Source of the DNA: Candidatus Alcyoniella australis
GTDB taxonomy: Bacteria > Lernaellota > Lernaellaia > JAVCCG01 > Alcyoniellaceae
NCBI GenBank assembly: GCA_030765605.1
Contig: JAVCCG010000050.1
Location: 1 to 8,952 of the forward strand
DNA: 8,952 bases
Direction: 5' to 3'
The notes under the pieces were generated by a model. That model was not told the origin of the DNA. It made no database searches and saw only the letters and a program-made list of their open reading frames with translations. Made by a program: the position numbers and the translations under genes. This document shows, piece after piece, positions 1 to 6,909 of this stretch (positions are counted from its first letter, which is position 1; every line of letters begins with the position of its first letter).

Positions 1-243
1 AGTGAACAAATCGAGCGCTTCTACTTCCTAAGAAAGCCTCTTGATACGCGGCGCACGGTCGCCAATCGCCCGTTCGGACAGACTAGGCGCTGGGTGCTGT
101 TGTCGTTCATCCTGTTCTACTTCTCGCCGGGCGGGCTGCTGCGCTTGTTACGCGGGTCGATCGCTCGCCGCGAGCTACGGCGATTCGCAGTCGTCGGCCT
201 ACGGCTGCTCGTTGATGTCCTCGCCCCGCGCCGAACAGTATGA
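1..243 (+). CDS. 3' end of a gene entering from the left, possibly a radical SAM protein tail (partial)
   Basis: Frame 1 is open from the first base to a TGA at 241-243, giving 80 residues with no start codon inside the window. The translation begins SEQIERFYFLRKPLDTRR and continues through a hydrophobic stretch (WVLLSFILFYFSPGG, about residues 35-49) into a basic, leucine- and arginine-rich tail ending LAPRRTV. This looks like real protein: an ERFYF motif, a hydrophobic helix and alternating Leu/Arg are common at the C-termini of B12-binding radical SAM proteins. That family assignment is inference, since no catalytic motif lies in the window. The gene converges on the radical SAM gene that ends at 278, leaving only 34 bases between the two stops. 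Confidence is good that it is coding and low for function. Confidence 0.65.
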   Translation, partial: SEQIERFYFLRKPLDTRRTVANRPFGQTRRWVLLSFILFYFSPGGLLRLLRGSIARRELRRFAVVGLRLLVDVLAPRRTV

Positions 244-277
244 ATCTGATTGGCGTCTGCCGCAGCCGGGGTAACGG

Positions 278-1789
278 TTATTGCTCTGCGCGCCGGGTTT
301 CTTCTTCCGGCGACCGCCCCTCTTGGCAGTCCATCTCTTTGTGCGATCCCCTGTGCAGCATTCCTTCGACCAGCACCAAACCGGCGTACCACAGGCTGGA
401 GGCTCGCATCTGACCGCTCCGCAACAGGGAAACGATTTTCCAGGGGCGGCCATAGAACAGCAGGTGCGCCAACCAGTACAGGGCTTGCAGGGTGCGCGCG
501 CTCATCCCCGCGGGGACGAAGACCGGTCGGCCCAAATGGAGAGACCAGTTGTTCCAACTGGTGAACCCGGCCGCGCTCTGCGGGTCCGAGAGGTCGATTT
601 TAAGCAGATGCTTGACGTCCTGATAGAACCGCGACCCGGGCATCGGCATGGCCAAGTGGAACTTGGCGGTTGTCGGTCGCAGCCGCAGCGCCAGGCGGAT
701 TGTACGCAGGGCGCTGCCGATCGTCTCGCCCGGATAGCCGATGATCAGAAAGGCGTGGAACGGCAGGCCGGCTTCCCTGGTCCACGCGGCCGCCTTCAAC
801 GAGCGCTCGACCGTCAGGCCCTTGTTCATTGCCAGCAGCATGCGGGGCTCGCCGGACTCGAAACCGTATAGGATGTGCCTGCAGCCTGCCCTAACCATGC
901 TTTTAAGCAACCGGGGAGTGACCACATCGGCCCGCGTCTCGCACCACCATCCGATCCGCCGATCGAGTCCCGTCTTGACCAGCGTGTCGCAGAACTCGAT
1001 GCCGAACTCCTCGGACCAGGGGAAGGCCGCGTCGAGAAAGGCCAGGCCGTGAGTGTCGAACTCGCACAGATCGCGCTCAATCTCGCCGATCAGCCCAGCG
1101 ACCGAGCGATGGCGGAAGCGCGGCACGTACTTTTCCTGCGAGCAGAAGCTGCAATTGAACCTGCATCCGCGGGAGGCGCAGATCGGCAGCAGCGCTTCAC
1201 GCGCAATCGGCAGCCGTCGGTCGAGGTACCAGCCGATATCGATCAGACTCCAGTCGGGCAACGGCAGCTCGTCTAGGTTCTCAACTAACAGCGACGGCCC
1301 GTTGCACAGCTCGTTGATCTGCACCGCGCTGATGACCCCGGGGATTCCGACGCCGCTTTGGCCGGCCTCGATCCGTCGCGCCAGCTCCAACAACGGGCGC
1401 TCCCCCTCGCCGACCACGACATAGTCGGCCCAGCCCTCGGACAGGATCCTTTCGCGGAAGACCGCCGCGTGGATGTTGCCAAAGACGATCGCCCCGCCCC
1501 AGCCGCCTCGGCGCAACGCCTTCACGGTCTGGACGGTGAAGCAGTAGTTCCAGGTCAGCACCGAGAACCCGATCAATCGTGGGGAGAGCTCGATCAGGGC
1601 TTGCGCGCAACGCTGCGGGTCCATCGGACGGCGCACCGCGTCAATGATCGTCGTCTCCACCCCATTGGCCCGCAAATATCCCGCGAGCTGCACCAGCCCT
1701 AGCGGCGGCATCAGCATCGCGGTTTTCCAAGCCGCGTGGCTCATCTGGCTGAGCAACGGCGAACCCGGAACTATCAGGGCGACGCTCAA
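278..1789 (-). CDS. B12-binding domain radical SAM protein, second gene of a two-gene operon
   Basis: 503 residues. The N-terminal ~180 residues match a cobalamin-binding Rossmann domain as found in radical SAM enzymes: a PLGLVQLAGYL helix, GFSVLTW, GNIHAAVF, and VVVGEGE at about 125-130. No DxHxxG cobalamin-ligand motif is seen, as is common in radical SAM versions. The radical SAM core follows, with the [4Fe-4S] ligands C209, C213 and C216 in ASRGCRFNCSFC. Later core elements are FLDAAF, the GFESGEP strand (~309-315) and the IIGYPGET motif. A basic ~100-residue tail ends the protein. The start is TTG at 1789-1787, overlapping the upstream gene's TGA as TTGA, with GGGAG six bases upstream (1800-1796). 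It is a clear paralogue of the upstream gene. Family members methylate, cyclise or rearrange unactivated carbons; the substrate here is unknown. Confidence 0.9.
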   Translation of the reverse strand: MSVALIVPGSPLLSQMSHAAWKTAMLMPPLGLVQLAGYLRANGVETTIIDAVRRPMDPQRCAQALIELSPRLIGFSVLTWNYCFTVQTVKALRRGGWGGAIVFGNIHAAVFRERILSEGWADYVVVGEGERPLLELARRIEAGQSGVGIPGVISAVQINELCNGPSLLVENLDELPLPDWSLIDIGWYLDRRLPIAREALLPICASRGCRFNCSFCSQEKYVPRFRHRSVAGLIGEIERDLCEFDTHGLAFLDAAFPWSEEFGIEFCDTLVKTGLDRRIGWWCETRADVVTPRLLKSMVRAGCRHILYGFESGEPRMLLAMNKGLTVERSLKAAAWTREAGLPFHAFLIIGYPGETIGSALRTIRLALRLRPTTAKFHLAMPMPGSRFYQDVKHLLKIDLSDPQSAAGFTSWNNWSLHLGRPVFVPAGMSARTLQALYWLAHLLFYGRPWKIVSLLRSGQMRASSLWYAGLVLVEGMLHRGSHKEMDCQEGRSPEEETRRAEQ

Positions 1790-3243
1790 GCCTGTCTCCC
1801 GCCTCGGGTCAAGGGGTTGAGGAGCCTCAGCCAGATCAGGGCCATCGGCAGCAGGTTTCTTGGGCGCAATGTCCCGAACCTGATCAGGCGCAGCAGCACC
1901 GAGGGCCGGGAGTAGTGCCGGATCATTCCCTTGCGCTGCAAACGCAATAGGGTTCGGTCCGTCAAGGATGTGTAGTCGTAGCGGGCCTTGCGCTTGGAGC
2001 CTCGCAGCAGGCCGGTCCAGGCGGTCATCTCATCGCATTCGATGTCGTCCCGTGACTTCTGGATCAGCCAGTCGTGAAAACGGCTTCCGGGCAGCGGCAC
2101 GGCGATGTTGAACTTGAGTAAGTCCGGCCGCAGATCGAGCCCGTAGCTGATCGTTCGGCGAATCATCGCCTCGTCCTCCCAGGGGAAGCCGATCATGAAA
2201 AATCCGGTGGTGGATACCTTGATCCGGCGCAGAACGTCCATCGCCCGGCGCCCCTGTTCAACGGTCGTCCCCTTGCCGATGCGGGTCAGCGACTCGTCGG
2301 TGCCCGCCTCGAAGCCCACGGCCACATTGTGCAGCCCGATCTTGGCCAACTCCCGAAACAGCGGTTCGTCGATCCCATCGCTACGGGCCTCGATGCAGAA
2401 CCGGAAACTGAGGCTGGCTAAATCACGGCGCACACGGCGGACGAACTCTTCGCCCCAGGCCCTGTCCGGAGGGAAGTAGCTGTCGAGAAAGCCGAAGCTG
2501 CGAACGCCGTAGCGCCCAATATTTTCTTCGATTTCAGCCACCACCGAGGCGGGAGACCGGCGGCGGAACGGCTTGAGCAGTGCGTCCTGTGCGCACATGA
2601 AACAGTTGTAGGGGCAACCGCGTGAGGCCTGGATCGGCAACGTCGGCTCGTAGAGGAACAGCGAGGGATGGTAGTTATAACGCCCGATCGGCAGCCGGTC
2701 CCACGCAGGGTGTGGCAGCGAATCTAGGTTATGGATCAGCTCGCGCGGCTGAGTTGCCTGCAACTCCCCATTGCTTAGAAAGGAGATGCCGGCGATCCGT
2801 TCCAACGGCTCGGCACGACTCTGGTTGTCGAGCAGCTGCTTAAAAGTCAACTCCCCCTCGCCGTGGGCCACGATATCGAACCATCCGGTTCGCAACAGCG
2901 AGTCGGCGTAGACCGAGGCGTGTGTATTGCCCAACACGATCTTTCCCTGAAATCCCTCGCGCCGCAGGGCCTGCCCCAGGTCGCATACCGCGCTGTCGGA
3001 GGTCGTCAGGCAGGAGATGCCAACCAGCTCGTATCGTCCCTCGACGGCCAGGCGTGCGAGCTGCGCGGTGGGCGTGCGCTCCAAGAATTGGTCGTGAATA
3101 TCTACGGTGTGGTCGCCGTGCTCAGCGGCCTTCGCAGCCAAATAGGCCAGGTTGGCCGGCGGGATGGGGGGGACAATCAGGCTGCGATAAAGATAATTGG
3201 ACAGCAGATTATTCGCCGGATTGATCAGCAGTGCTTTCGCCAT
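1786..3243 (-). CDS. B12-binding domain radical SAM protein, first gene of a two-gene operon
   Basis: 485 residues. The N-terminal domain resembles the cobalamin-binding fold: LLINPANN, PPIPPANLAYLAAKA, VGISCLTTSD, LGNTHASVYAD and IVAHGEGE (~124-131). The radical SAM core carries C210, C214 and C217 in ASRGCPYNCFMC, followed by GFLDSYFP, VGFEAGTDES (~309-318) and MIGFPWEDE (~350-358). The AVPLPGSRFHD segment near 381-391 matches AMPMPGSRFYQ in the downstream gene, so the two are paralogues. The ATG at 3243 opens the leftward operon; a GGAG lies about 14 bases upstream, rather far, so the start is likely but not certain. The stop overlaps the next gene's TTG, implying translational coupling. 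The chemistry is radical SAM with a probable corrinoid cofactor; the substrate cannot be told. The C-terminal ~85 residues are basic and leucine-rich, which may suit membrane or lipid contact (inference). Confidence 0.9.
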   Translation of the reverse strand: MAKALLINPANNLLSNYLYRSLIVPPIPPANLAYLAAKAAEHGDHTVDIHDQFLERTPTAQLARLAVEGRYELVGISCLTTSDSAVCDLGQALRREGFQGKIVLGNTHASVYADSLLRTGWFDIVAHGEGELTFKQLLDNQSRAEPLERIAGISFLSNGELQATQPRELIHNLDSLPHPAWDRLPIGRYNYHPSLFLYEPTLPIQASRGCPYNCFMCAQDALLKPFRRRSPASVVAEIEENIGRYGVRSFGFLDSYFPPDRAWGEEFVRRVRRDLASLSFRFCIEARSDGIDEPLFRELAKIGLHNVAVGFEAGTDESLTRIGKGTTVEQGRRAMDVLRRIKVSTTGFFMIGFPWEDEAMIRRTISYGLDLRPDLLKFNIAVPLPGSRFHDWLIQKSRDDIECDEMTAWTGLLRGSKRKARYDYTSLTDRTLLRLQRKGMIRHYSRPSVLLRLIRFGTLRPRNLLPMALIWLRLLNPLTRGGRQA

Positions 3244-3443
3244 CTTGCAGCCATGACTCCAGATTAGGTGAGAACTACACTCTCGCTACACGGACGGCGG
3301 AATCAACTGTTTATCGCCAAGGACGACCATCCGGATGACCCGGGTAATACCGTCTGCTGCTTGGTTTTCCGGAAACCGCGGAACACTCAAGTAATTATGA
3401 TAGTATAAATGACTAGGCAGTTAAAGTGAAAGGAGTGCAGAGC
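3244..3443. promoter_or_regulatory. Divergent intergenic region with candidate promoters
   Basis: This gap separates the leftward radical SAM operon from the rightward membrane-protein gene and must hold both promoters. The only AT-rich stretch is about 3389-3425. On the minus strand TTCACT (3430-3425) and TATACT (3407-3402) are 17 bases apart, a fair sigma-70-type pair that would give a ~150-base leader before 3243. On the plus strand TATGAT (3396-3401) or TATAAA (3404-3409) could be a -10, but no good -35 is seen. The leader contains short palindromes centred on CCGG or CCCGGG: CATCCGGATG (3328-3337), ACCCGGGT (3338-3345) and GGTTTTCCGGAAACC (3363-3377, one bulge), plus two CTACAC repeats 11 bases apart (3275, 3286). 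No cobalamin riboswitch signature was recognised. Confidence 0.35.
3429..3435 (+). promoter_or_regulatory. Ribosome binding site AAAGGAG that decides the start of the membrane-protein gene
   Basis: AAAGGAG sits eight bases before a TTG at 3444. It lies inside the reading frame if the earlier GTG at 3426 were used. A strong Shine-Dalgarno at ideal spacing argues that TTG 3444 is the true start; the GTG at 3426 has only a weak AGG upstream. Confidence 0.6.
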
Positions 3444-5123
3444 TTGCGGGATATCCGGAACTCGGGCCGGGAAAAGCCCGCCTCCCCTTTATGCTCCAAG
3501 GCGCAATGGGCCGTCGCGGTGTTGCTTGCAGCCGCGACACTGCTGGTATTCGTATCGATCTCCGTCTGCGTCTACCCGGTCGACCTAGACGAGACGATGC
3601 GCTTCCTGGAGACCAGGCTGCTGCTCGATCATCAAGTGCTGCTCAAGGATTTCTTCTCCAACAACTTCGATCCGGGAGCCTGGATCGTCTTCGCTCCCCT
3701 GGCTTGGATCGCCCCGGCCGCCTGGTCGCCGCTGGTCTCGCGTTGTTACGGCATCGGGCTTCTGCTGCTGAGCCTGGCCTCGCTGCTGTGGATGCCTAGG
3801 CTGTTGCTCGAGCGGCGCTTCCCCCTAGCCACGACCTGCGCCCTGGCGCTGCTGGCCGCCTGTCCGCATTTGCTGTTCAAGGTTTCCGAGCTGCGTCAGG
3901 ACGCTGTGTGTGCAGCGGTCGGCTTGCTAGGCATGGTCCTCTTGCTTGGGTCTCAATCCGGACGGGGGCGGCTCGGCGGAGTGCTGGCAATTTGGGCCGC
4001 AGTCTGCCTGCGGGGCGAGATGGCGCTGATTCTGGCTCCCCTCGCGCTGGCCGCCAGCCTCGAGGTCCGCGCGCGCAGGCTGCGCCTCAGGTGGCTGGCA
4101 GCGTTGTTACTGACGCCGCTGGCGCTGCTCGTGTGTTCGCTGCCCTTTATTTGGCACTGGTCGTGGAGCGAGCTCGCCGAAGTCCCCGGGTATCTGTCGA
4201 TTGCGGTACTGGCCAAGGGCGACACCTCGGAGCCCTCTTACCGGGCCGACTTGTTCGGCATACTGCTGGTGGCGGTTCCAGCCTTGGTGGAGCTGTTCCG
4301 GCAGATCGCACGGCCCGAGCGCAGCCAGCTTCGCGCGCTCTCGCTGGCAGTGCTGGGCTCGGTCGGGCTGATCCTGGGTCTGCATCTGGTCGTAGGTGCC
4401 ACGTTTCTGCAGAACTACTGGAGCCAGATCTTTATGCTGGCGCCGTTCGCCGGCATTCGCTGGGCGCGTTGGCTGAGCGCCCTGCTGCACAGGTCTGGTC
4501 TCCAATCTCTGCGGGGATGGTCTCCTGCGCTGCTGGCCGCCTGCTCGCTGATAATGATCGCGGTGCCCGCCAAAGATTTCATTATGGTCCGTCACTCGTT
4601 CGCGTCGCTTTCCGCCTCAGCGCTCTGCGCGGACCAAGCGGGTAAAAACACGCGGCCGATCGAGTATCAAGATTTGCAAATCGAGTATCAAGCCTACTCG
4701 CCGCTGGCATTAAGCAGATCCCAACTCTGGCTGCAATCCACGGTCGGCGAACGTTTCTCGATCTACTCCAACGATTTCATCCCGTCGGTGGGAGAGACGC
4801 TTCCGCCCCATGTGGTCGCCAACCTAGACCAACTGCTGCGGATGCAGACCGCAATGGGCGATGACCCACGTTCGACCCGGATAAAGGCCGATCTAATGCA
4901 ACGCTTTCCCCAGGCCTTTTTCGCGGACAGCGGACAGAGCATGCGGCCCGGCGAGTACTATCTGGACCGTCGGCCGGACGTGATCGTGGCCGACGACGGG
5001 CTGCGGCTGTTGGTGCGGTTCGAGCCAGGGTTGTGTGAGCTGATCCGTAGCGACTATCGTCCGGCAATCAGCCGCGGGAACCTGCCTGTCTACCTCAAGC
5101 GCGCGGGCGGCGCCCCCAGGTAG
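3444..5123 (+). CDS. Polytopic membrane protein, probable GT-C (ArnT/PMT-like) glycosyltransferase
   Basis: 559 residues from TTG 3444, or 565 from the weaker GTG at 3426 (residue numbers here count from the GTG). Residues ~27-50 form the first membrane helix. A periplasmic loop follows with acidic residues D53, D55 and E56 (YPVDLDETMRF) and then LLKDFFSNNFDPGAWI. That order, helix then D/E pair then DFF-N-xP, is typical of lipid-dependent GT-C glycosyltransferases of the PMT/ArnT type, where the acidic loop is catalytic. About nine more hydrophobic segments run to ~383, e.g. ~105-123, 160-176, 185-210, 221-240, 274-292 and 303-325. A soluble ~180-residue C-terminal domain follows, rich in YQ and aromatic residues. 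Such enzymes move a sugar from a polyprenyl phosphate to lipid, protein or glycan outside the membrane. Acceptor and donor are unknown. The gene is transcribed alone, between two leftward radical SAM operons. Confidence 0.72.
   Translation: MRDIRNSGREKPASPLCSKAQWAVAVLLAAATLLVFVSISVCVYPVDLDETMRFLETRLLLDHQVLLKDFFSNNFDPGAWIVFAPLAWIAPAAWSPLVSRCYGIGLLLLSLASLLWMPRLLLERRFPLATTCALALLAACPHLLFKVSELRQDAVCAAVGLLGMVLLLGSQSGRGRLGGVLAIWAAVCLRGEMALILAPLALAASLEVRARRLRLRWLAALLLTPLALLVCSLPFIWHWSWSELAEVPGYLSIAVLAKGDTSEPSYRADLFGILLVAVPALVELFRQIARPERSQLRALSLAVLGSVGLILGLHLVVGATFLQNYWSQIFMLAPFAGIRWARWLSALLHRSGLQSLRGWSPALLAACSLIMIAVPAKDFIMVRHSFASLSASALCADQAGKNTRPIEYQDLQIEYQAYSPLALSRSQLWLQSTVGERFSIYSNDFIPSVGETLPPHVVANLDQLLRMQTAMGDDPRSTRIKADLMQRFPQAFFADSGQSMRPGEYYLDRRPDVIVADDGLRLLVRFEPGLCELIRSDYRPAISRGNLPVYLKRAGGAPR
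4659..4700 (+). repeat. Imperfect 21-bp tandem repeat inside the membrane-protein gene
   Basis: ATCGAGTATCAAG occurs at 4659-4671 and again at 4680-4692, a 21-base period that keeps frame and encodes IEYQDLQ followed by IEYQAYS. Only the first 13 bases of each unit match. It may be a small old duplication at the start of the soluble C-terminal domain. Confidence 0.5.
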
Positions 5124-5159
5124 ATGCAAAACCCGCCGATCCTCTTAGCCCGGGCCGTT

Positions 5160-6203
5160 TCAGTCGCTGACCAGCCCCGGCATCAGCCTGGAGAATCCCA
5201 GAAGCCGCGAGGCGTTCTCAAAATGGCGCACAGCCAGTCGTAGGCGGCCGTTGTTGGGCAGAAACGTGGCCCAGGCCAGGTGGGGGGGGGGGCCGTAAGC
5301 GCGACAGCCGCTGCAGGGGCCGCAGAGGTCGAACCTGCGCCGGGCCTGGCAGGAGCGGAACTCAATCATCTCCGGCCCGTTGACCACTTCGCGCCATGAC
5401 CTGTACCTGAAGCCGGGGCTGAGCACCTCGGAGTAATTGCGCTGGACGGTCTGCTCGTCCGAGTGGCCGTACCCGTGATGCATAAGGTCTCCGTTGCAGT
5501 TTATCCAGTAGGGGCCCTGCCAAGCGAACAGGCATTGTTTGCGATTGCTCGACTTGTACGACGGTCCGGTCCGCGCACCGGCCCGCTCGTCGGCCTTGAG
5601 TCTGACTCCGTCGATGCCCGGAATGCGCCAGCTCGGCTCAAGCAGCCCGGCCTCGGAGCGGTTGTCATCGATAAGCACCATCTGGATCACAATCGAGGTT
5701 GAAGAGCGTTTTTTCAGCTTAAGCTCGGCCAGCATGCGGACGTTGTCCGCCAGCTGGCGATAATCAGCTCCGCGGCGCACCCTCTCGTACGTTTGCGCGT
5801 TGACGCCGTCGATGCCGATCAGGAACTGTCCCAGCCCGGCATCGAGCAGGTCGGAGGACAGCTCGGGCGTTAGCAGGGTGCCGTTGGTGGGCAACTGCGT
5901 GATGATCCCGTTACGCGTGCAATGCTCAACCAACTCGGGCAGGTCGGGGTGCAGGCAGGACTCCCCTGCTCCGTTGAGGTAAACGAACTCGAGGAAGTCC
6001 TTGCCGCCGTCGACGATCTGCTGAAAGAGGCGCTTGTCCATGTCCCCGTCGGGCCGGTCAAGGCTCGAGCGGTTGCAGAAGACGCAGTCGAGGTTACACC
6101 TGCTGGTGACCTCGATGGCGCAACACAGGGGCATGCCCGAGCACTTCGAGGCGCTGGCCAGATAGTCGCGCATTGACCGCAGGCGGTTGGCTGGATTGTT
6201 CAT
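5160..6203 (-). CDS. Radical SAM protein with SPASM-like C-terminal cysteine region
   Basis: 347 residues. The core ligands are C36, C40 and C43 in EVTSRCNLDCVFC. LNGAGESCLHPDL (~76-88) matches the SAM-binding 'GGE' strand plus the LHPD motif typical of SPASM/PqqE-MoaA relatives. LPTNGTLL (~104-111) and LIGIDGV (~128-134) are further core strands. The C-terminal region begins at C224 (KQCLFAW), continues WINCNGDLMHHGYGH (C236), and ends with C285, C294, C297 and C300 (CGPCSGC). This resembles a SPASM auxiliary-cluster domain, but the usual Cys after the DGD-V turn reads His-His, so the cluster set may be incomplete. There is no B12 domain. The start ATG overlaps the methyltransferase stop as ATGA, with AGGG just upstream. 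SPASM enzymes modify peptides, sugars, aminoglycosides or lipids; the substrate here is unknown. Eleven consecutive C's on the coding strand encode G304-PPP. Confidence 0.88.
   Translation of the reverse strand: MNNPANRLRSMRDYLASASKCSGMPLCCAIEVTSRCNLDCVFCNRSSLDRPDGDMDKRLFQQIVDGGKDFLEFVYLNGAGESCLHPDLPELVEHCTRNGIITQLPTNGTLLTPELSSDLLDAGLGQFLIGIDGVNAQTYERVRRGADYRQLADNVRMLAELKLKKRSSTSIVIQMVLIDDNRSEAGLLEPSWRIPGIDGVRLKADERAGARTGPSYKSSNRKQCLFAWQGPYWINCNGDLMHHGYGHSDEQTVQRNYSEVLSPGFRYRSWREVVNGPEMIEFRSCQARRRFDLCGPCSGCRAYGPPPHLAWATFLPNNGRLRLAVRHFENASRLLGFSRLMPGLVSD
5282..5292 (+). repeat. G11 homopolymer inside a coding region
   Basis: Eleven G's in a row on the + strand (C's on the coding strand) encode residues 304-308 (GPPPH) of the SPASM-like radical SAM gene. 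A slip here would replace the last ~40 residues but spare all the cysteines. The protein after the tract reads naturally (AVRHFENASRLLGFSR), so the count shown is probably the in-frame one. Confidence 0.9.
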
Positions 6204-6814
6204 CGGCCCTGCGCGGTGATCATAAAGGACAGAAACCGCGGATTGCGCAAGACGATCGTCTCAATCTGCCGAAACCCCGATCGACCGAGCTTTTCCGCCC
6301 ATTCCCCAGGCGTGTTGTGTTGCCTGCCGGTCTCGAAATATCTGTAAAATATCCTGTGGAAACGCGGGGTGTCTTTTAAGGGCGGAGCCCACTCGAAAAT
6401 AACGGCCACCCCCTTGGGGTCCAACAGCTGGCGGCAGACCCTCAGCAGCTCGAGATGCTCGGCCTCGGGCAGGTGGTGCAGCACGTGCGATATCAGAACT
6501 CCCTGAAAAAGCTCGTCGCCTGTGAACAGTTCAGTGGGCGCAGCCGAGAGGAAGCGATAGGCTCGATGCTGTTGTCGGCAGATCTCAATGCGCAACGGGT
6601 CGGTATCCAGGCCAAGATATTGTTGTGGGAAGAACAGCTCGACGAAGCGTCCGGTGCCACAGCCGATGTCGAGCCAGGCTCCCGGATGCTGCGCAATGAT
6701 CTCGGCCAGCAGCTCGTTTTTCTGCTCTGAATCTCCCTCTGCCAGCCGTTGCAGCATGTCCCATTGGCGAGGAAAGCGTTTAAGTACCCGGTAGAGCTGT
6801 TGCTTGACAATCAT
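6200..6814 (-). CDS. Class I SAM-dependent methyltransferase
   Basis: 204 residues, typical for a small Rossmann-fold methyltransferase (Methyltransf_11/25 type). Motif I is WLDIGCGTGRF (D49-G55), binding S-adenosylmethionine. The acidic residue ending strand 2 is D70 in YLGLDTDP, and HVLHHLPEAEH (~110-120) is the post-motif segment common in small-molecule O/C/N-methyltransferases. EWAPPLKD (~141-148) and GFRQIETIVLRN are the later strands. An N-terminal ~40-residue helical cap (FPRQWDMLQRL) may help hold the substrate. The start ATG overlaps a TGA in the shifted frame of the upstream radical SAM gene as ATGA, and its own stop overlaps the next start as ATGA, so it is the middle of a coupled operon. 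The methyl acceptor cannot be deduced. Confidence 0.88.
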   Translation of the reverse strand: MIVKQQLYRVLKRFPRQWDMLQRLAEGDSEQKNELLAEIIAQHPGAWLDIGCGTGRFVELFFPQQYLGLDTDPLRIEICRQQHRAYRFLSAAPTELFTGDELFQGVLISHVLHHLPEAEHLELLRVCRQLLDPKGVAVIFEWAPPLKDTPRFHRIFYRYFETGRQHNTPGEWAEKLGRSGFRQIETIVLRNPRFLSFMITAQGR

Positions 6815-6909
6815 TTCCTGATCGACAGCATCCTAAGCAGGGAACGCTCGGGCATGGCCGAGAACATCAATTTGTTGAAACGATACTCTGCCATCGGCCG
6901 GTAGAGCCG
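6811..6909 (-). pseudogene. Out-of-frame C-terminal tail of the upstream radical SAM gene
   Basis: Reading the minus strand from 6909 in the other frame gives 32 sense codons: RLYRPMAEYRF, then NKLMFSAMPERSLLRMLSIRK, then TGA at 6813-6811. This basic, leucine/methionine-rich sequence reads like a genuine B12-radical SAM C-terminus. Its TGA overlaps the methyltransferase ATG as ATGA, the same coupling as the next gene pair. The zero-frame tail after L463 (AALPADGRVSF... to TAG at 6835-6833) looks unnatural. Removing one base, or adding two, near 6910 would join the frames and give ~495 residues. Confidence 0.7.

Noticed and set aside
244-277. Terminator or small gene between the two convergent stops at the left
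   Set aside because: Only 34 bases, with no clear hairpin and T-run and no open frame of note.
281-871. 196-residue plus-strand reading frame opposite the first radical SAM gene
   Set aside because: Antisense shadow typical of GC-rich DNA; composition is Gln/Arg/Gly-rich with no recognisable motif, while the minus strand carries a full radical SAM core.
3244-3425. Cobalamin riboswitch in the leader of the left B12-radical SAM operon
   Set aside because: No B12-box-like sequence (GCCACTG type) or comparable multi-helix layout was recognised on the minus strand.
3908-4645. 245-residue plus-strand reading frame inside the membrane-protein gene
   Set aside because: Arg/Gly/Ala/Ser-rich frame-shifted shadow of a convincing polytopic membrane protein; no ribosome binding site or domain.
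5124-5159. Rho-independent terminator between the convergent membrane-protein and SPASM-like genes
   Set aside because: Only a short GCCCGGGC palindrome and a weak CCCG/CGGG pairing before TTTT on the minus strand; no convincing stem plus T-run.
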